Source: Microbotryum silenes-acaulis (Eukaryota; Basidiomycota; Microbotryomycetes; Microbotryales; Microbotryaceae). Taken from it: DNA of 64,000 bases. Positions 36,528 through 48,636 of the stretch are shown in pieces. The notes under the pieces were generated by a model that did no database searches, was not told where the DNA came from, and saw only the letters and a list, made by a program, of their open reading frames with translations. A program made the position numbers and the translations under genes. Where the stretch lies: contig QPFY01000010.1 in the NCBI GenBank assembly GCA_003665825.1, positions 186,001 through 250,000 on the forward strand, written 5' to 3'. How positions within the stretch are numbered: the stretch's first letter is position 1; every line of letters begins with the position of its first letter.

Positions 36528-37905
36528 GGTGCGCTTGAGACTGTGAGACGGGTTGAGTATCCAGGCCGTTGGTGATGGCAGATGCGCTCGGGGTGATGGG
36601 TGGGTGGGAAGCTGAGAGCAGTTATTCGAGATGGAAAGTGATGAGAAGGAGAGAGAGAAGCGAAGGGACTGCTCCAGGTCCTTTCATTGCATTCGAGGCT
36701 CAAGTGGCGACTCTTCCTGGTCCTCGAGGCGGCGTCGTCAAACCTCTACGAGGGTGCGGTGGGCTGCACCTGTCGGCGTTGTCGGGGTTAGCCAATCCTG
36801 TCGATAGCAGCGGATGGCAGGGCAGAATCCGGGGAAGCGCGCGCCGTCGCTCTGACTTGCGCAAGATGGCGGGCAGCCCCGCGCGCGCGGACTCCGCAGA
36901 GGGGTCCGTGCGCGACGCGGCGGTTCTCCGCCCCCCAAACAACCCTCCAAAATGTCCCATCACCGGTGCCCAGGGTATGATGGCAATTTGTGGATTTGAT
37001 CTGAATATTCGGAATTTTGTGCTCTAGTTTGATACGTGAAGTTCGGGGCATATTAGGTAGTTACTATCGCATTAATGAAAATGACCCTGAGCGAAAACTT
37101 TACGTAGACGTATCAACTGCAGGAATAGTTTATGAAATACGACTAAATGAAGTCTAGGCTACTGAGTGAGCGCTTTATGCTTCACAAGCTGTTCTGATGC
37201 TGCTGCAGCACTATAATTGGCACGGGAGCGGCATCGACCGACGTCATGTCGAATGCAGCCCACGATGGAGAGGCGTGCTAGCTGCGACCCTGCGAGCCTC
37301 GAGGGCAGACGAGGCTGGTAGATCCTTGAATCAACCCTCGCGCGATCGATAATTGAATCGCGGGCAGGCCTGGGCAGGCGGGGTCTGGCTAGGTGCCAAG
37401 GGAAGTGCGTGTTCCACAATTGCGCATTACCTTTGTGCGAATTGCCACCGTCCAAGAATCGACGTTTGGCTGATCCGCAGTGATCCGCGCTAATCACTCG
37501 CTGATCCGCGCGGCGGGGCGCAGCGCATCTCAGCCCTTCTCTCCTTCTCTTCTTCTTTTTCTCCCATCCATCCAACTTCCCAGAGCCCGGCGCCCGGACC
37601 CCACCTTCCCCACCTTCCCCCAACACCCCCCGAGGCTGGTTCCCTCCATCTACTACAATCCCGACACTCTTGAGAAAGCTTTCCCCTTTCTCTCCTAGCC
37701 ATCTTCCACAAGACCCTCTCTCAGCGATTCATCGGAACCAGTTCTCCATCTCCCCGCTCGTCGCCGTCCTCCGACGTAGCCCTTCTCTCACAACACACTC
37801 GATCAGCTCAACGCTAGTCGTTGCCTGACTCTTTGCTCCGCCGCCATTCCCTCTGTCACCTCATCTCGACGCCGTTCTGTGAACGAGCGCTCTCCGGCAT
37901 CCGCG
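36528..37905. other. Divergent promoter region, secreted protein / chitinase
   Basis: 1,378 bp upstream of two secreted-protein genes. About 36970-37200 is clearly more AT-rich than its surroundings; CT-rich tracts precede the chitinase start (37510-37800). No gene or mobile element was recognised. Confidence 0.45.
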
Positions 37906-40513
37906 ATGCCCTCCTCTTCCCGCCCCTCGCCGTCACTCAACATGCCCCGATGCGCCACGTCGGAGCCCGCGCGATGGCTCTCCCTCGGCGCCGCTGCCTT
38001 TTTGACGCTTGTGCTCTGCGCCTCGACCGCTTCGGCACTGCCTACAAACCAACGACGTGCTGCATTAGCTGAACCTCTGTTCGCTCGTGCCTCGGCCCAA
38101 CTTGGGCCCGATGAGCCCCTGGAGCGCCTGCGCCAACGTCGAAATGCCGCCGCCGCCAACCTTGTGCTCGCCGACCGACAGCGCGCTGCCCGATCAAACT
38201 CCAAGCCCATCGTTGTCGAGCGAACCATACCCAAGCGTGCCGTCCCCAACCCCAAGAGCGCCCCCAAAGGTTCCCCCTTCGTCAAGCGAGCACCCGAGCC
38301 AAGAGCGACCACCAACCCCAAGGCTTGTGAAGAACGGGCCGCGTCAGTAGCCCAGTCCTCCGGTTTCCGTCGGTCACTCTCGTCGTTTGCTGGCCGCTTC
38401 TTTGGTAACATGGTGGAAAGGCGCGCGCCTGTGGCGTTCCGTGACTTCACCAAGCCTCGGACAATTCCTAATCCAAAGTCGCCAACGTTCAAGACTTCGT
38501 GAGTATGCTCATCCGGACTCTATGCCGATTTTTACCCGCGCCAGAATCGCTTTCAGGGTTCCATGCTTCTCCCTTCTCTTTGTGATCAAGATTCCTGACA
38601 TTCGAGGACCTTTCTTCACTCATAGGGCAACAACGACGATGAAGTCTGCAACTCCTAGGACTACGACGGCTGCCAGCACAACGTCAGTCGACTGCATTTG
38701 CTGCGCATTCCGTGTTTGCTCGCGATCGTGCTACTAAAAACTGAAACTCTTTGTGCTTCCGCGCATCAGCACGACGAAGGCGTCTACTACCACCAAGTCC
38801 ACGACCAAGAGTACCACGACCACGACCACGACGACTACGACCACGACCGTCAAGGCCACCACCGTCCCCCCTGCGGCCACCACGACCGCTGCGGGTGCGG
38901 TTTGGCCCAAAGTCGATAGCATGATCTCTGGCGCGTACTACCCCGATTGGCAAGGTGACACGCTTCCCCCGGCCAACATCAATTACAAGATGTTCGACTT
39001 GATCCACTTTGGTACGTCTTTGCTTCTTCGCCCAACTTGTCTCTGTTGAACAGGATACTTACCTCGGGATGGGCCCCTTGCTCGTGTAGCCTTCGCGGTG
39101 CCCTACGTGATCTCGACCGACAACTACGGTGTCAAGTTCTCGCAATGGAACTCGGAAACGCTCTTGGCCGAACTCATCAAGAGGGGCCACGCCAACGATA
39201 CCAAGGTTGTCATCTCGATCGGTGGTTGGACCGACTCAGGCAAGTTCTCCAATGCTGTCTCGACTCGCACCCGTCGCAACAACTTTGCCAAGAATATCGC
39301 CGCGATGGTTAAACGAACGGGCGCCGATGGTGTCGACATCGATTGGGAGTACCCGGGCACTGAGGGTGCTTCGGGCAATGCTATCTCCGCGGACGACACG
39401 GCCAATTTCCTCTTGTTCTTGCAAGATCTCCGTCGCGTCCTACCTATGTCCCGACTCTCGACTTGCACAACACAGCAACCGTTCATCGATGCCCACGAAA
39501 ACCCTCTCGCCGACGTCTCGGCTTTCGCCACCGTTCTTGATGGTATTCTCGTCATGAACTACGATGTCTGGGGAGCATCGCCGAGTCCGGGTCCCAACGC
39601 CCCGCTGGAGAACGCGTGCCCCAACTCGAACCAGCCTTTCGCGAACATGAACAGCGCAATCCAGAGTTGGACCCTCGCCGGTATGCCCGCGAGCAAGATC
39701 TTGATGGGTGTCCCCGGCTACGGCTATGTCTCGGCCTCGTCCAAGACGACCCTAATCAACAAGCGCTCTATCGACGATGAATCCTCCGAGGACGCCCGTC
39801 GCGAGCTCCTTCAGACCGCCGGTGCCCGCCGCAACATCGCCGAAGCTCCGACACGCCACATGAGTGTCTTCCATCGCTCTTACCTGGAAGGCCAAGAAAA
39901 GGCGATGCGTCGTCGTGCCAAGGCCAAGCGGGCCGCTCGTGGTGGCGACGTTTTCACGCAGGCTTCGACGGGCTCGGAGGTTGTCAAGGTCGTAACCAAG
40001 AACAACGAGACCATCATCTACTGCCCTGGTGATCACTCTGGTAAACCGTGCGAAGGTGTTCAAGGTCAAAACATCTCGACGATCAACTGGAACCCGCTCA
40101 ACGGCACCAAGAACGGCACCACTGGCAACGGCACCAGCTCCGGTGGCGTTTTCGCGGGCAACGTCGGCCACACCAAACTCGGCAAGGGCGATCTCACCGG
40201 TCTCGATGGCAACCAAATCGCCTTCTGGGAAATGATCAACTACGGCGTGCTCGTCAAGAAGAATAGCGCCTACGTCGGAACGAACGGCTACACCCGTGCT
40301 TGGGACAAGTGCTCCTCGACGCCTTATTTGTACGACGTCTCGAGGAACACGGTCATCACGTACGACGATCCTCAATCGTTGCAGCTCAAGGGTGTCCTCG
40401 CTCGTCAAAAGGGTATTCAGGGAACGTTGATGTGGGAGATGTCGGAGGATACGGTTGACTTCCAGTTGACGCAGGCCTTGCGATTGGGTATGGGTCTCCG
40501 AGCGACCGGGTGA
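37906..40513 (+). CDS. Secreted GH18 chitinase
   Basis: Hydrolyses chitin beta-1,4 links, probably in cell-wall remodelling. Exons 37906-38498, 38626-38682, 38770-39011 and 39090-40513 join in phase to 771 residues. An N-terminal hydrophobic segment (WLSLGAAAFLTLVLCASTAS) acts as signal peptide or anchor; Met12 is an alternative start. A pro-like region follows with Lys-Arg sites and near-repeats of TIPNPKS, then a Thr-rich linker (about residues 215-265), then the GH18 barrel: SGAYYPDWQ, VVISIGGWTDSGKFS, the catalytic DGVDIDWEYPG (Glu is the acid/base), ILVMNYDVWG and a C-terminal WEMSEDT. Between GVPGYGYV and the last strands lies an unusual insert of roughly 130 residues, rich in Arg/Lys with dibasic sites (about 500-630). 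The active site looks intact. Confidence 0.9.
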
Positions 40514-41131
40514 AGAACCATCTCGCTCGGCTCTATTTTTTCCCATCTTTCTCCCTCCTCTCCTTCCTCCCCTCCTTTGATCGCTGCTCGCCACTCTCCT
40601 CCCTCCTCCTCGGCTCGACTGCGCGTGACCTCTCTCTCCTCTCTCTCACACCTGCCTCCCTACCTCCTGGTCAGGTAGGATGTCGGCTCCCCCCCCTCCC
40701 TCTGTTTAGTCTCACGCCAATCACTTTTCACGCTTAGGTCGTAAAGAGTAGATTGAGCACCACTCCGTATACTCTCCTCTTTCATCCGCCATGGCTCGGA
40801 TCACCATGGGAAGGAGGATGTACGTTCGGGGTTGTCTCTGGTACTCAGGAAGAAGCGCTCGAGGTGGTTTTAGGTGATCTAGATGAGTCTCAAGACTTTT
40901 GAGTGGTGTTCTTTCGATCAGGTAACCAGAGGCGGAGGTCGAATTGCTTTGGTTCAGGTACAACATGGGAACTGGGTTCTTTGAACATGTTGAAATCAAT
41001 AGTCGTTCATCTCAAATCTTGCTCTCTTGGTCTCCTCGCCATTGACCATCTTCTATTCATACGAAAGACATACACGTACTCTATCATGCGACAAATAAAG
41101 AAAAGAAAAATGCACAAGCTCCCCAACCCGC
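40514..41131. other. Convergent region, chitinase / mitochondrial carrier
   Basis: 618 bp between two stops. Pyrimidine-rich after the chitinase. No gene is seen. Confidence 0.45.
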
Positions 41132-42649
41132 TCAACTCTGTGTCCGTACGTCCACCTCTCCTTCCTTCGTTCTCCCGTGCCTCTCCCTCCTAGCCCTCCT
41201 CTCCAAACCCCTACTCAACTGCTCATAAACCACAAAAGTCACACACGTCCCGGGCAATATCCTCACCGCGTTCGTCCCCAAGCCTTTGTAAAACCCTTTC
41301 CACCCACTTTCGAGGTAGGTCCTCCGGATGCAATCGGGGATGGATTTGTAGGGTTCGATGCGGGACACGAGGAGGGATTGGTATTGGATCCGAGAACGCA
41401 CGACTTGGTAGGGGTAGGTCAAACCGATCGCGACGAGCTTGGCGGATCCGGACATGAGTATGTATTCCGTGTTGGTCTGTCGAAGAGGGGATGAAAATGG
41501 GTCAGATGGTGAACACCTCGGTGGTATTCCGACTACATCTCGAGCGAGCGAAAACTGACCAGTTCCTTGATCTTGCTTTCATCCGCACCCGGTCCCAATC
41601 TCCGTCGCTTGACCTCTTGCCTCCACCCCTTCAATTCTTCGTACGTCATGAACTGAATCGCGCCGTTCGAGACGCCGATCAAGGCCAGGACCAAACCTTT
41701 GCCGAGACCTCGGACCCCTTCTTCCGTTGCGAGGCGGTAGAGCCCGTCTATTCAGGGGTTAGAAAGTGGAAGAAGAGTAAGTATGTAACTCCCATAGGTT
41801 TGAGGGTTCGTATGTACTAGAGATGACGTACCGATCACACCCTTGTAAGCGGTCTGCTGCGAGGCCGAGGTGGTGAACATGCGAGTTTTGACGACCCAGA
41901 GAGGATTGGTCATGACCGCGGTGATGACACCTGATGATGAGGGTCAGTCAGACGAACGGAAATCAATTCAGTGATCTCTCATGCTCGCTTGCACGATCGG
42001 CTTGGAAGTCTTCATCGTCCGTCTCCTTCCTCGTTGAAGCCATCGCCCTCTCCTCCTCTTCTCACGTGACTGACCCGATTCAGCCGAAGCCAACAAATGT
42101 TGCGCCGGGGAAAGTGTAGACGCTCCCCCCGCCTGTGATTTCTCCATCGCTCGATTCTTCACCATGGTGTACCTGTCGGGATGGAAACTCGTTGTCAGTG
42201 CACCTGCATGTGTGGCCCGAGCAGGATCCGTCGGCCCGGCGCCTGGGGACTGACCAAAGGAAGTATAAACCCCAACTCGCTGCATTACCCACCAGGTTCG
42301 GTGTGATCCCTCTGTACAGTCCCTTGATCCCGCCACGTTCCTTGACGATCGTGGTCAACCCATTCCAGATCGACTGATGCCCCAAACTCCCTCTCGCCAT
42401 CGTCTTGACTCGTGCCATCGACGCGACCACCCCTGCCTGTGGTCCTCCGGGAGCTGGGGAAGCTACATGCGCCGACGGTGTGGTGGTGGTGGCGACTTGG
42501 AGTTGCACCTTGAGCAGATCGAGGGGTTGCATGCATAGTGTCGAGACGATACCGGCTCCTATGCCGCAGAACGCCTGGTCCAACGCATAGGTCGGGAAGT
42601 AGGACGGCGGTGGAGCTGACCAAGACGAAGAAGACGAAGAAGAGCTCAT
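41132..42649 (-). CDS. Mitochondrial carrier, FAD/folate transporter-like (FLX1 type)
   Basis: Inner mitochondrial membrane carrier. Five exons (42649-42255, 42172-42075, 41930-41832, 41747-41560, 41476-41132) join in phase to 374 residues. Three carrier repeats are visible by their signatures: [22 protein letters not shown] and [11 protein letters not shown], each followed by a G-x-x-x-L-Y/F-KG-like half ([41 protein letters not shown]). The second repeat's PLWVVKTR and overall order match the FLX1/SLC25A32 group, which moves FAD or folate; the exact substrate cannot be read from sequence. The start at [10 protein letters not shown] gives a Ser-rich leader before the first helix; an in-frame upstream extension exists without an ATG. 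Confidence 0.83.
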
Positions 42650-43122
42650 CGAGCGGTCGGAACTAGTACGGGGCAGTTCCCTTGTCTTCCCCCGCGGCTT
42701 GGGGTGGAGGAAGAGCGCGGATCGGCACTGAAGAATGGGGGGGGAGGCAACCGGTTGCTTGGTAACGATCCTAGTCGGAGGGAGAAACAAGCTCCATCGC
42801 CAAGTGGAAGCGCGCCAAGTTCTCGCGACGTGTTGCTCCTCGCATTTCCTCGCTATGAAATCGAAATCGCGCTAGCCAAAGTCAGGTCAACCCCCCGAGC
42901 AGAGTGAGATCGATAGGCATTCCTCGATTCATGCAGTTTTATATCGATGGGGTACACTAGAACCGGGGTTTTGATCTCGCCTCCTCTCCCGAAAGATCCC
43001 CGAAAAATCATGACCCATATATCGGCAGTTCACGGCTAAATCCTATCGGACAACATGTACACCCGCACGGCCCCAAACAAGTACACACAACTTCTCGGTA
43101 GCCTTCTGCACTCCAAACTGAA
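42650..43122. other. Intergenic, carrier gene / SPT4
   Basis: 473 bp, upstream of the carrier gene and downstream of SPT4, both on the minus strand. No gene is seen. Confidence 0.4.
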
Positions 43123-43835
43123 TCAGTCATCGTTCATCTCCCTCGAATGGACCGTGACCCCCCTCGCCTCCAAGTCCTCGACGATCTGTGCGGGCAGTTG
43201 ACCCGTCACCCTGAGCCACAGAACAGAACGAGATGGGTCAGTACGGGGACGGTATCCCGTCAAGCCCTTGGAGTTGAGAGCACACCTGACGGCGTATACC
43301 CCAGGTGAGTGTTTGTCTGTTGTCATCGACAGGGTCATCATATCCTGGTCAGCTGCTCATTGCGCATGCACACCACACCGGAGCTCGTTCGAGCTTTCAT
43401 GACCTCCCCTCGTCATCGGGTGGGAGACGCACCATTCCTCTGCCATTTGGCCTAGGTGAGAGAAACAAACATGATCAGTGCTCCGTCGCAGTACAGAGTG
43501 GTCGCCCCTTGCCCAGCTCATGAACTGACGACCCAGCTTTCCCTCGGGTTGATCAACGCGATCGCCCCATCGAACTTGGTCGTCGTGCATTCCACCACTC
43601 GATCGCTCGAGCCTTTCATCTGTTCCATACGTAGCATACCACATCATCAGCATCCGTATCAAGTCGCTCCCTCGAAATCGGCGAGCGCTGAGCGCTGAGC
43701 GCTCTTCGTCGTCGTCCGTCATCTACTGACCTCGAGGTACTCATCACAGTTCGGACAGCCATCTCTCCTGAATTCGGATGGCATCGCGACGAAGCTGCAC
43801 ATCAGACACGCTCGCAGTTTCTTGGACGCCGACAT
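43123..43835 (-). CDS. SPT4: Transcription elongation factor SPT4
   Basis: Small zinc protein that pairs with SPT5 (DSIF) and travels with RNA polymerase II. Five exons (43835-43731, 43619-43530, 43451-43433, 43316-43286, 43210-43123) join in phase to 110 residues, the family length. The four zinc ligands are in CLMC and CPNC; then MKGSSDRVVECTTTKFDG, ALINPRESWVAKWQR and PGVYAVRVTGQLP, the core that contacts the SPT5 NGN domain. Exons 3 and 4 are only 19 and 31 nt, so the coding sequence is invisible to simple open-frame searches. A triple GCTGAGC repeat sits in intron 1 at about 43685-43702. Confidence 0.95.
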
Positions 43836-44963
43836 GACGATTCTTGGTGACGCGTTGAAGGTGGAGCAGGTGGAGATGAGGTGGAGAGAGGGAGAGCCGA
43901 GCGACCCCGCGCGCTGGGCACTCGATTCGCCTGACCACTCTAGACGACTCTCAGGCTGACCTGGGGGCAAACTTGGGCTACATTGGTCAGCACTGGTTCG
44001 GCGCGGATAGTGTACGCTACTTTGTTCCGTTTGTTTGAGGCGCTCCACTCCACGCACCAAGAGTCCATTTTGGCTGAGCAGAACGCCGGTGGCTCTCAGG
44101 TCGGACCCAGTCTCGGCGCATGCAGTGGAATTCTAGCAAAGTGCACAGTCGACGTGACATGATCTAGAACAATAACACATATAATCAACTTGACTTGGTC
44201 AATGATGACGATACCAATGCTAGCGGTCCAATTTCGCCCCATGTCCACTGGCACCTCGGCGGACTGCGGCTAGTACCACTCGCAAACAGCCAGCGTGCAC
44301 ACACTAGGTACTAATCAACCTCTCATACGAAAGGCAACCAACACCTAATATTACCAAGGTTCTTAATCTCAGGAAAGATGCGAGCGCGGAAGCTAGACTT
44401 CCGATAGGAGAGAGGTAGCGACGCCGAGAGAATTGGACCACAATGTAGAGCGATCGGGAAAGCTCTCAAGAGTTCGACAGCCGCGCGCGCTCCCTAACTG
44501 ATCAAACAATACCAAAAAGTCACTAATGACTAAACGCACGCGCCCCCGCGTAGAAAGCACAAGCACAGACTCATTTCAGGACATTTTTTAGCACTTTGAC
44601 TCGATATAGAACACAACTTAGCTCTGACGGACCGCCTCAGCCATCAGTCAGCAGCGAGAATTTGACTGCGCTTCAAATTACTTCGGAGGCAGGCGAGACC
44701 AGACCCCCTGCGGGCTCGTTGTAGCGAACCAAGGGATGTCTAGTGCTCGACTGTGAAACGGAACGAAATATGATGAGTACAAGACGAGCAGCGATTGAGC
44801 GCCGATCGACTGACATCCGGCCTCCTACAAATTCGCCAGATGTAGAATTCTTGGGACCCAACACCGCCTCCGGGCCAGCAAGTCTGTGGTACAAGACGCT
44901 AAGTTGAGCGTTCCAGCGCTACGCAACAAACTCACTTTCGCCCATGAGCGTGCGCTAGCACAC
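43836..44963. other. 1.1-kb stretch without gene
   Basis: Lies between SPT4 and the fucosyltransferase-like gene. It is more AT-rich than the coding neighbours, with no long or spliced reading frame, no tRNA-like box and no recognisable repeat end. It may be the edge of the accessory region. Confidence 0.45.
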
Positions 44964-46545
44964 TCACAGCGAGATCAGTCGCCCGAGGTTGCTCCCCATC
45001 GTCACTACCGTGGCGTCCGTCTCTCTCGCCGCGATAATAATGTCCCGAACGAGCGCACGCGTACTGGCCACGCGAGCCTTCAAGGGCAACTCATCGAACG
45101 ACGATTGATGGAACGACGAGTCGGGAGAAACATTTATCCCCGGTGTCCGATCGAATTCGAAAGGGGGTGCAATCGGATTTCGCGCGATGTTGCCTAAGGC
45201 ATCGTCCTCTATTGTGAGGAGGATGGCGCGTGGTCGCGTGTTGTCGATCGAGAAGCGACGAGCGGTCGGGGAAAGGGGGTAGCAGGTTTCGGTTTGGACG
45301 GATGTACACCCGATCAAGCGATCGTAGAGGCCGTGCATGACCTCCAGATGCGCGGTCAAGTTCCCGCTGCGAAAGGTTTGGCCACGTCGGGGGTAAGCGA
45401 ACGGCCACCCTTGGCTGCGGACAGAAAAGGGCCATTCGGCGACTCACAACGTGTTTTTGATGAAACGCGTACTTGACTTATATTCGCGACCCTTGTCGCC
45501 TAATCGAATTTGCACCGCAATCGTCGGCCATTCACCCCCGATGCCCATCAGCGTCTTTACCCTGTCCACATCTTCGAGAATCTCCGGCACGGGCTTGAAC
45601 ATGGTGTGAAACAGCTGGGCGTACTCTTCAAAGGCCGGGATCAACGGTGCTGGAAGAGTCTCAGAAGCCGGTAATACGCTCGGCTTTGGGTTGCGACCGA
45701 GCATTAAGCGTTGCACGTGCTGCAATCCGTCCTTCTCGCGGTCGAAGAAGAGCTCTTGGTCCATGTCGTCCATGTGCCGGGTGTCCTTCCGGCTAACTCT
45801 GATGCGAGGCGCCGTTTTCCACCCTCTTTGCCGTATTCCAGTGGTCTGAAGTTGGTCGTACCAGTCCGATGGGGGAACGCAATCGATCGTATAGGGCTCA
45901 AAATAGTACTCCAAGCGCCCATACGGCCTTCAAAGGAGCAGTGGGTCCGTCGGGTCAGAACAAAAGGGGTCCCGTGGGATCCCGCCTCGAGCCGTCGACA
46001 GGGTTCTCACCAATCATTATTGTCGACCAACAGTACGATACCAAGCTTCTGAGCATACATGGCCGCTCGAAGCTGCAGAGACAGGTAAGAGCAAAGCTCG
46101 GGTGTCAGTACACTGACTCGATCGCCTCGCGCGGTTTGTTCAACTGGCTATTGACATGAGACCGACGTACCAGAAGGCCCACGTTCGAACCCCACCCCGA
46201 AACGAAGAAGGGCATGAGGATGAACTGTCCGCATTTTGGAAGGCGACTGGCGTCGGCTGAAAGTCGCCATGCCGGCTCGTGTGGACGCGAAGGTTCCTCC
46301 ACTACGATGCTCGATTTGTCGAAGGGGGGCGGAGGGGGGCGCACCACCATCGACGCTGGGTACATGTCCTTTATAGGTCCAGGCAATTCAGAAATGTCGG
46401 AGAACTGGCTCGTATCGGCATGCTTCGCTGTGGCTGACGACAGTCTGGCCGTTTGCACCGCGAGTGCGAGCATGAGCCCGAGCACCAGCGCGACAAACGC
46501 CACTTGAGCTCCTCTTGACGGTGCATCGAAGGCCCGGTGGCCCAT
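44964..46545 (-). CDS. Fucosyltransferase-like type II membrane protein, copy A
   Basis: Exons 46545-46171, 46072-46011, 45927-45478 and 45414-44964 join in phase to 445 residues. A single membrane segment near the N-terminus (VAFVALVLGLMLALAVQ) gives a type II Golgi topology. Then GWGSNVGLLVLRAAMYAQKL, VDNNDWPYGRLEYYFEP, VQIRLGDKGREY and, near the end, TVVTMGSNLGRLISL. This order (a glycine-rich opening, an R-x-GDK loop and a C-terminal S-N-x-GR block) resembles fungal GT23/NodZ-type fucosyltransferases, with Leu in place of the usual second Arg of HxRRGDK. The last intron has two possible splicings: a weak GTCAAG donor with a CAG acceptor, or GTACGC with an AAG acceptor; both keep frame. 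Function is inferred from the fold pattern only. Confidence 0.62.
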
Positions 46546-46990
46546 GGCCTGACGATCCACCCGCTTCTGTTGCGATAGAGAAAGATATGACGAGGTATAC
46601 TCGATCGTCAACTAAGAGGACCCGTAGACAGAGCGTCGGATTGACTGAACTAACTGGGGGACTCGTTAGGTGCGTGCCATCACCCATCCATCGAGCCATT
46701 AAGAGATCGCGTGCGCGACCATACCAACGCGCCTTCGTCGATGGGGATGGTACGTACGCCGTCCCTTGCAAGTTCGCTTCCGCGAGGCACTCGACCTCAT
46801 CCTCACCCAAGGTCTCGTCGCTCACACGCGAACCATTCTCCTCCATCTCAAGGGGCATGAAACCACGATGGCCCCCTCCGCCCGGACGACGCGCCGCCGT
46901 GCAGCGCATTGGCTCTCCCGGCCCTTGGGGGAGTGTCCAGTACCGATCAAGAACGACAAGAACAAGCGCAAGTGTCCTTGACTTCGGTGT
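45599..46990. repeat. Tandem duplication, unit A
   Basis: About 1.4 kb shared with 47691-49088 in the same orientation, roughly 2.1 kb apart. It covers the 5' three-fifths of the copy A gene and its upstream flank. Identity is high in exons and lower in introns and flank. The boundary on the gene side is sharp at about 45599 (AACATGGTGTG shared, then divergence). Confidence 0.85.
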
Positions 46991-47690
46991 AGGCTTCGCG
47001 CAAGATTGGTACACGTTTGCTTCGGAGGCGTGGTGGGGTCACCGATCAAGGATTGTGAGGGTTGGGCCCTTTCGACGCACCTCACCCATAACTGAGACAA
47101 GCTCTCCTCTCCTTATGAGAATCGCCATACCACCTTTTGGTCGTCGCTTGCTCCTCTCTTTCCTTTAGACGACGTACACAATTTGGAAGATTGGAGGGAA
47201 CCCGAACACATCAACCCTTACATCTTTCTTGACTGTTTTCCAAAGTGCCAACACTGATCGACTACGACCCCGACGGCGCCCCCGACGGCGCCCGCCATGC
47301 ACCTCGAATTAAGTCGTGATCGCACCCCGGGCTCAGCGACTGAGATACTCCGCAAAGTCTCTCTCGGATCGAGCCCGAATCGAGAGAGTTTGCATGTCTC
47401 TCTGGGATAGGGTTTGGGAGATGTTCAATATTTTCTCATCGATCACGAGAAGACTTCCGGTTGGCGCAACCGGGTCCGTGAGGAGAGGCCACGTCGCACT
47501 TGAACCGCATGGACTTCGCTCCTAAGTCTCAGCACAGACCCCCTTTGCTGAACACGCCACGTGTCGGTTCGCTGAACGAAGTGACACTGATACATACGGA
47601 TCGACTCAAAGAAGTAATTACCCCTTGTATCTCCAGTTGCAATGGCAGACCCCCAAACTCAAAAGGTCCACAAAGACAGTGTAAGGGGAA
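46991..47690. other. Spacer between duplication units
   Basis: About 700 bp not shared with the other unit. No gene or mobile element end was recognised. Confidence 0.45.
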
Positions 47691-48636
47691 ACATGGTGTG
47701 GAACAGCTGGGCGTACTCTTCAAAGGCAGGGATTAACGGTGCTGGAAGAGTCTCAGAAGCCGGTAATACGCTCGGCTTTGGGTTGCGACCGAGCATTAAG
47801 CGTTGCACGCGCTGCAATTCGTCCTTCTCGCGGTCGAAGAAGAGCTCTTGGTCCGTGGCGTCCATGCGCCGGGTGTCCTTCCGGCTAACTCTGATGCGAG
47901 GCGCCGTTTTCCACCCTCTTTGCCGTATGCCAGTGGTCTGAAGTTGGTCGTACCAGTCCGATGGGGGAACGCAATCGATCGTATAGGGCTCGAAATAGTA
48001 CTCCAAGTGCCCGTACGGCCTTCAAAGGAGTATCTTTCCGTCTGGTCAGCAAAACAGGGGTGCCGTAGAATTCCGCCGTGAGCCGTCGGCAGTGTTCTCA
48101 CCAATGATTATTGTCGACCAACATTACGATACCGAGCTTCCGAGCATACATGGTCGCTCGAAGCTGGATAGATATGTACGAACAACGCTCGGGTGTTAGT
48201 AACCCCCTTGATCGCCTCGCTCGAGTTGTCCAACTGGCTTTTCACATGAGACCGACATACCAGAAGGCCCACGTTCGAACCCCACCCCGAAACAAAGAAG
48301 GGCACGAGGATCAACTGTCCGCAGTTTGGAAGGCGACTGGCGTCGTCTGAAAGTCGCCATACCGTGTCGTGTGGATCCGAAGGTTCCCCCGCCACGATGC
48401 TCGATTCGTTGAATGGGGCCGGAAGGATGCGCACCACCATGACGCTGGATACACGTCCTCGATACGTCCAGGCAATTCAGAACTGTTAAAGATTTGGTTC
48501 GTATCCGCGGGCTTGTTAGCTGTGGCTGACGACAGTCTGGCTTTTGCACCGCGAGTGCGAGCATGAGCCCGAGCACCAGCGTGGCGAACACCACTTGAGC
48601 TCCTTTTGACGGCCCATCGAAGACCCCGTGGCCCAT
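47659..48636 (-). pseudogene. Fucosyltransferase-like gene, truncated copy B
   Basis: Second copy of the 44964-46545 gene. It starts MGHGVFDGPSKGAQVVF and keeps the membrane segment, but exon 1 has two single-base deletions relative to copy A (near 48548, after LALAVQ, and near 48450), so the rest of the exon lies in a shifted frame. The YYFEPYTIDCVPPSDWYD exon is well preserved. Similarity stops after EYAQLFHTMF; the remaining third, with the R-x-GDK-like and SNLGR blocks, is absent and replaced by unrelated sequence that ends at a stop. It is therefore broken at both ends and cannot encode the full enzyme. Confidence 0.85.

Noticed and set aside
46180..46200. tRNA B-box-like GTTCGAACCCC, also in the other duplication unit
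   Set aside because: It lies in coding sequence (GWGSNVGLL on the minus strand) and no A box or cloverleaf surrounds it.
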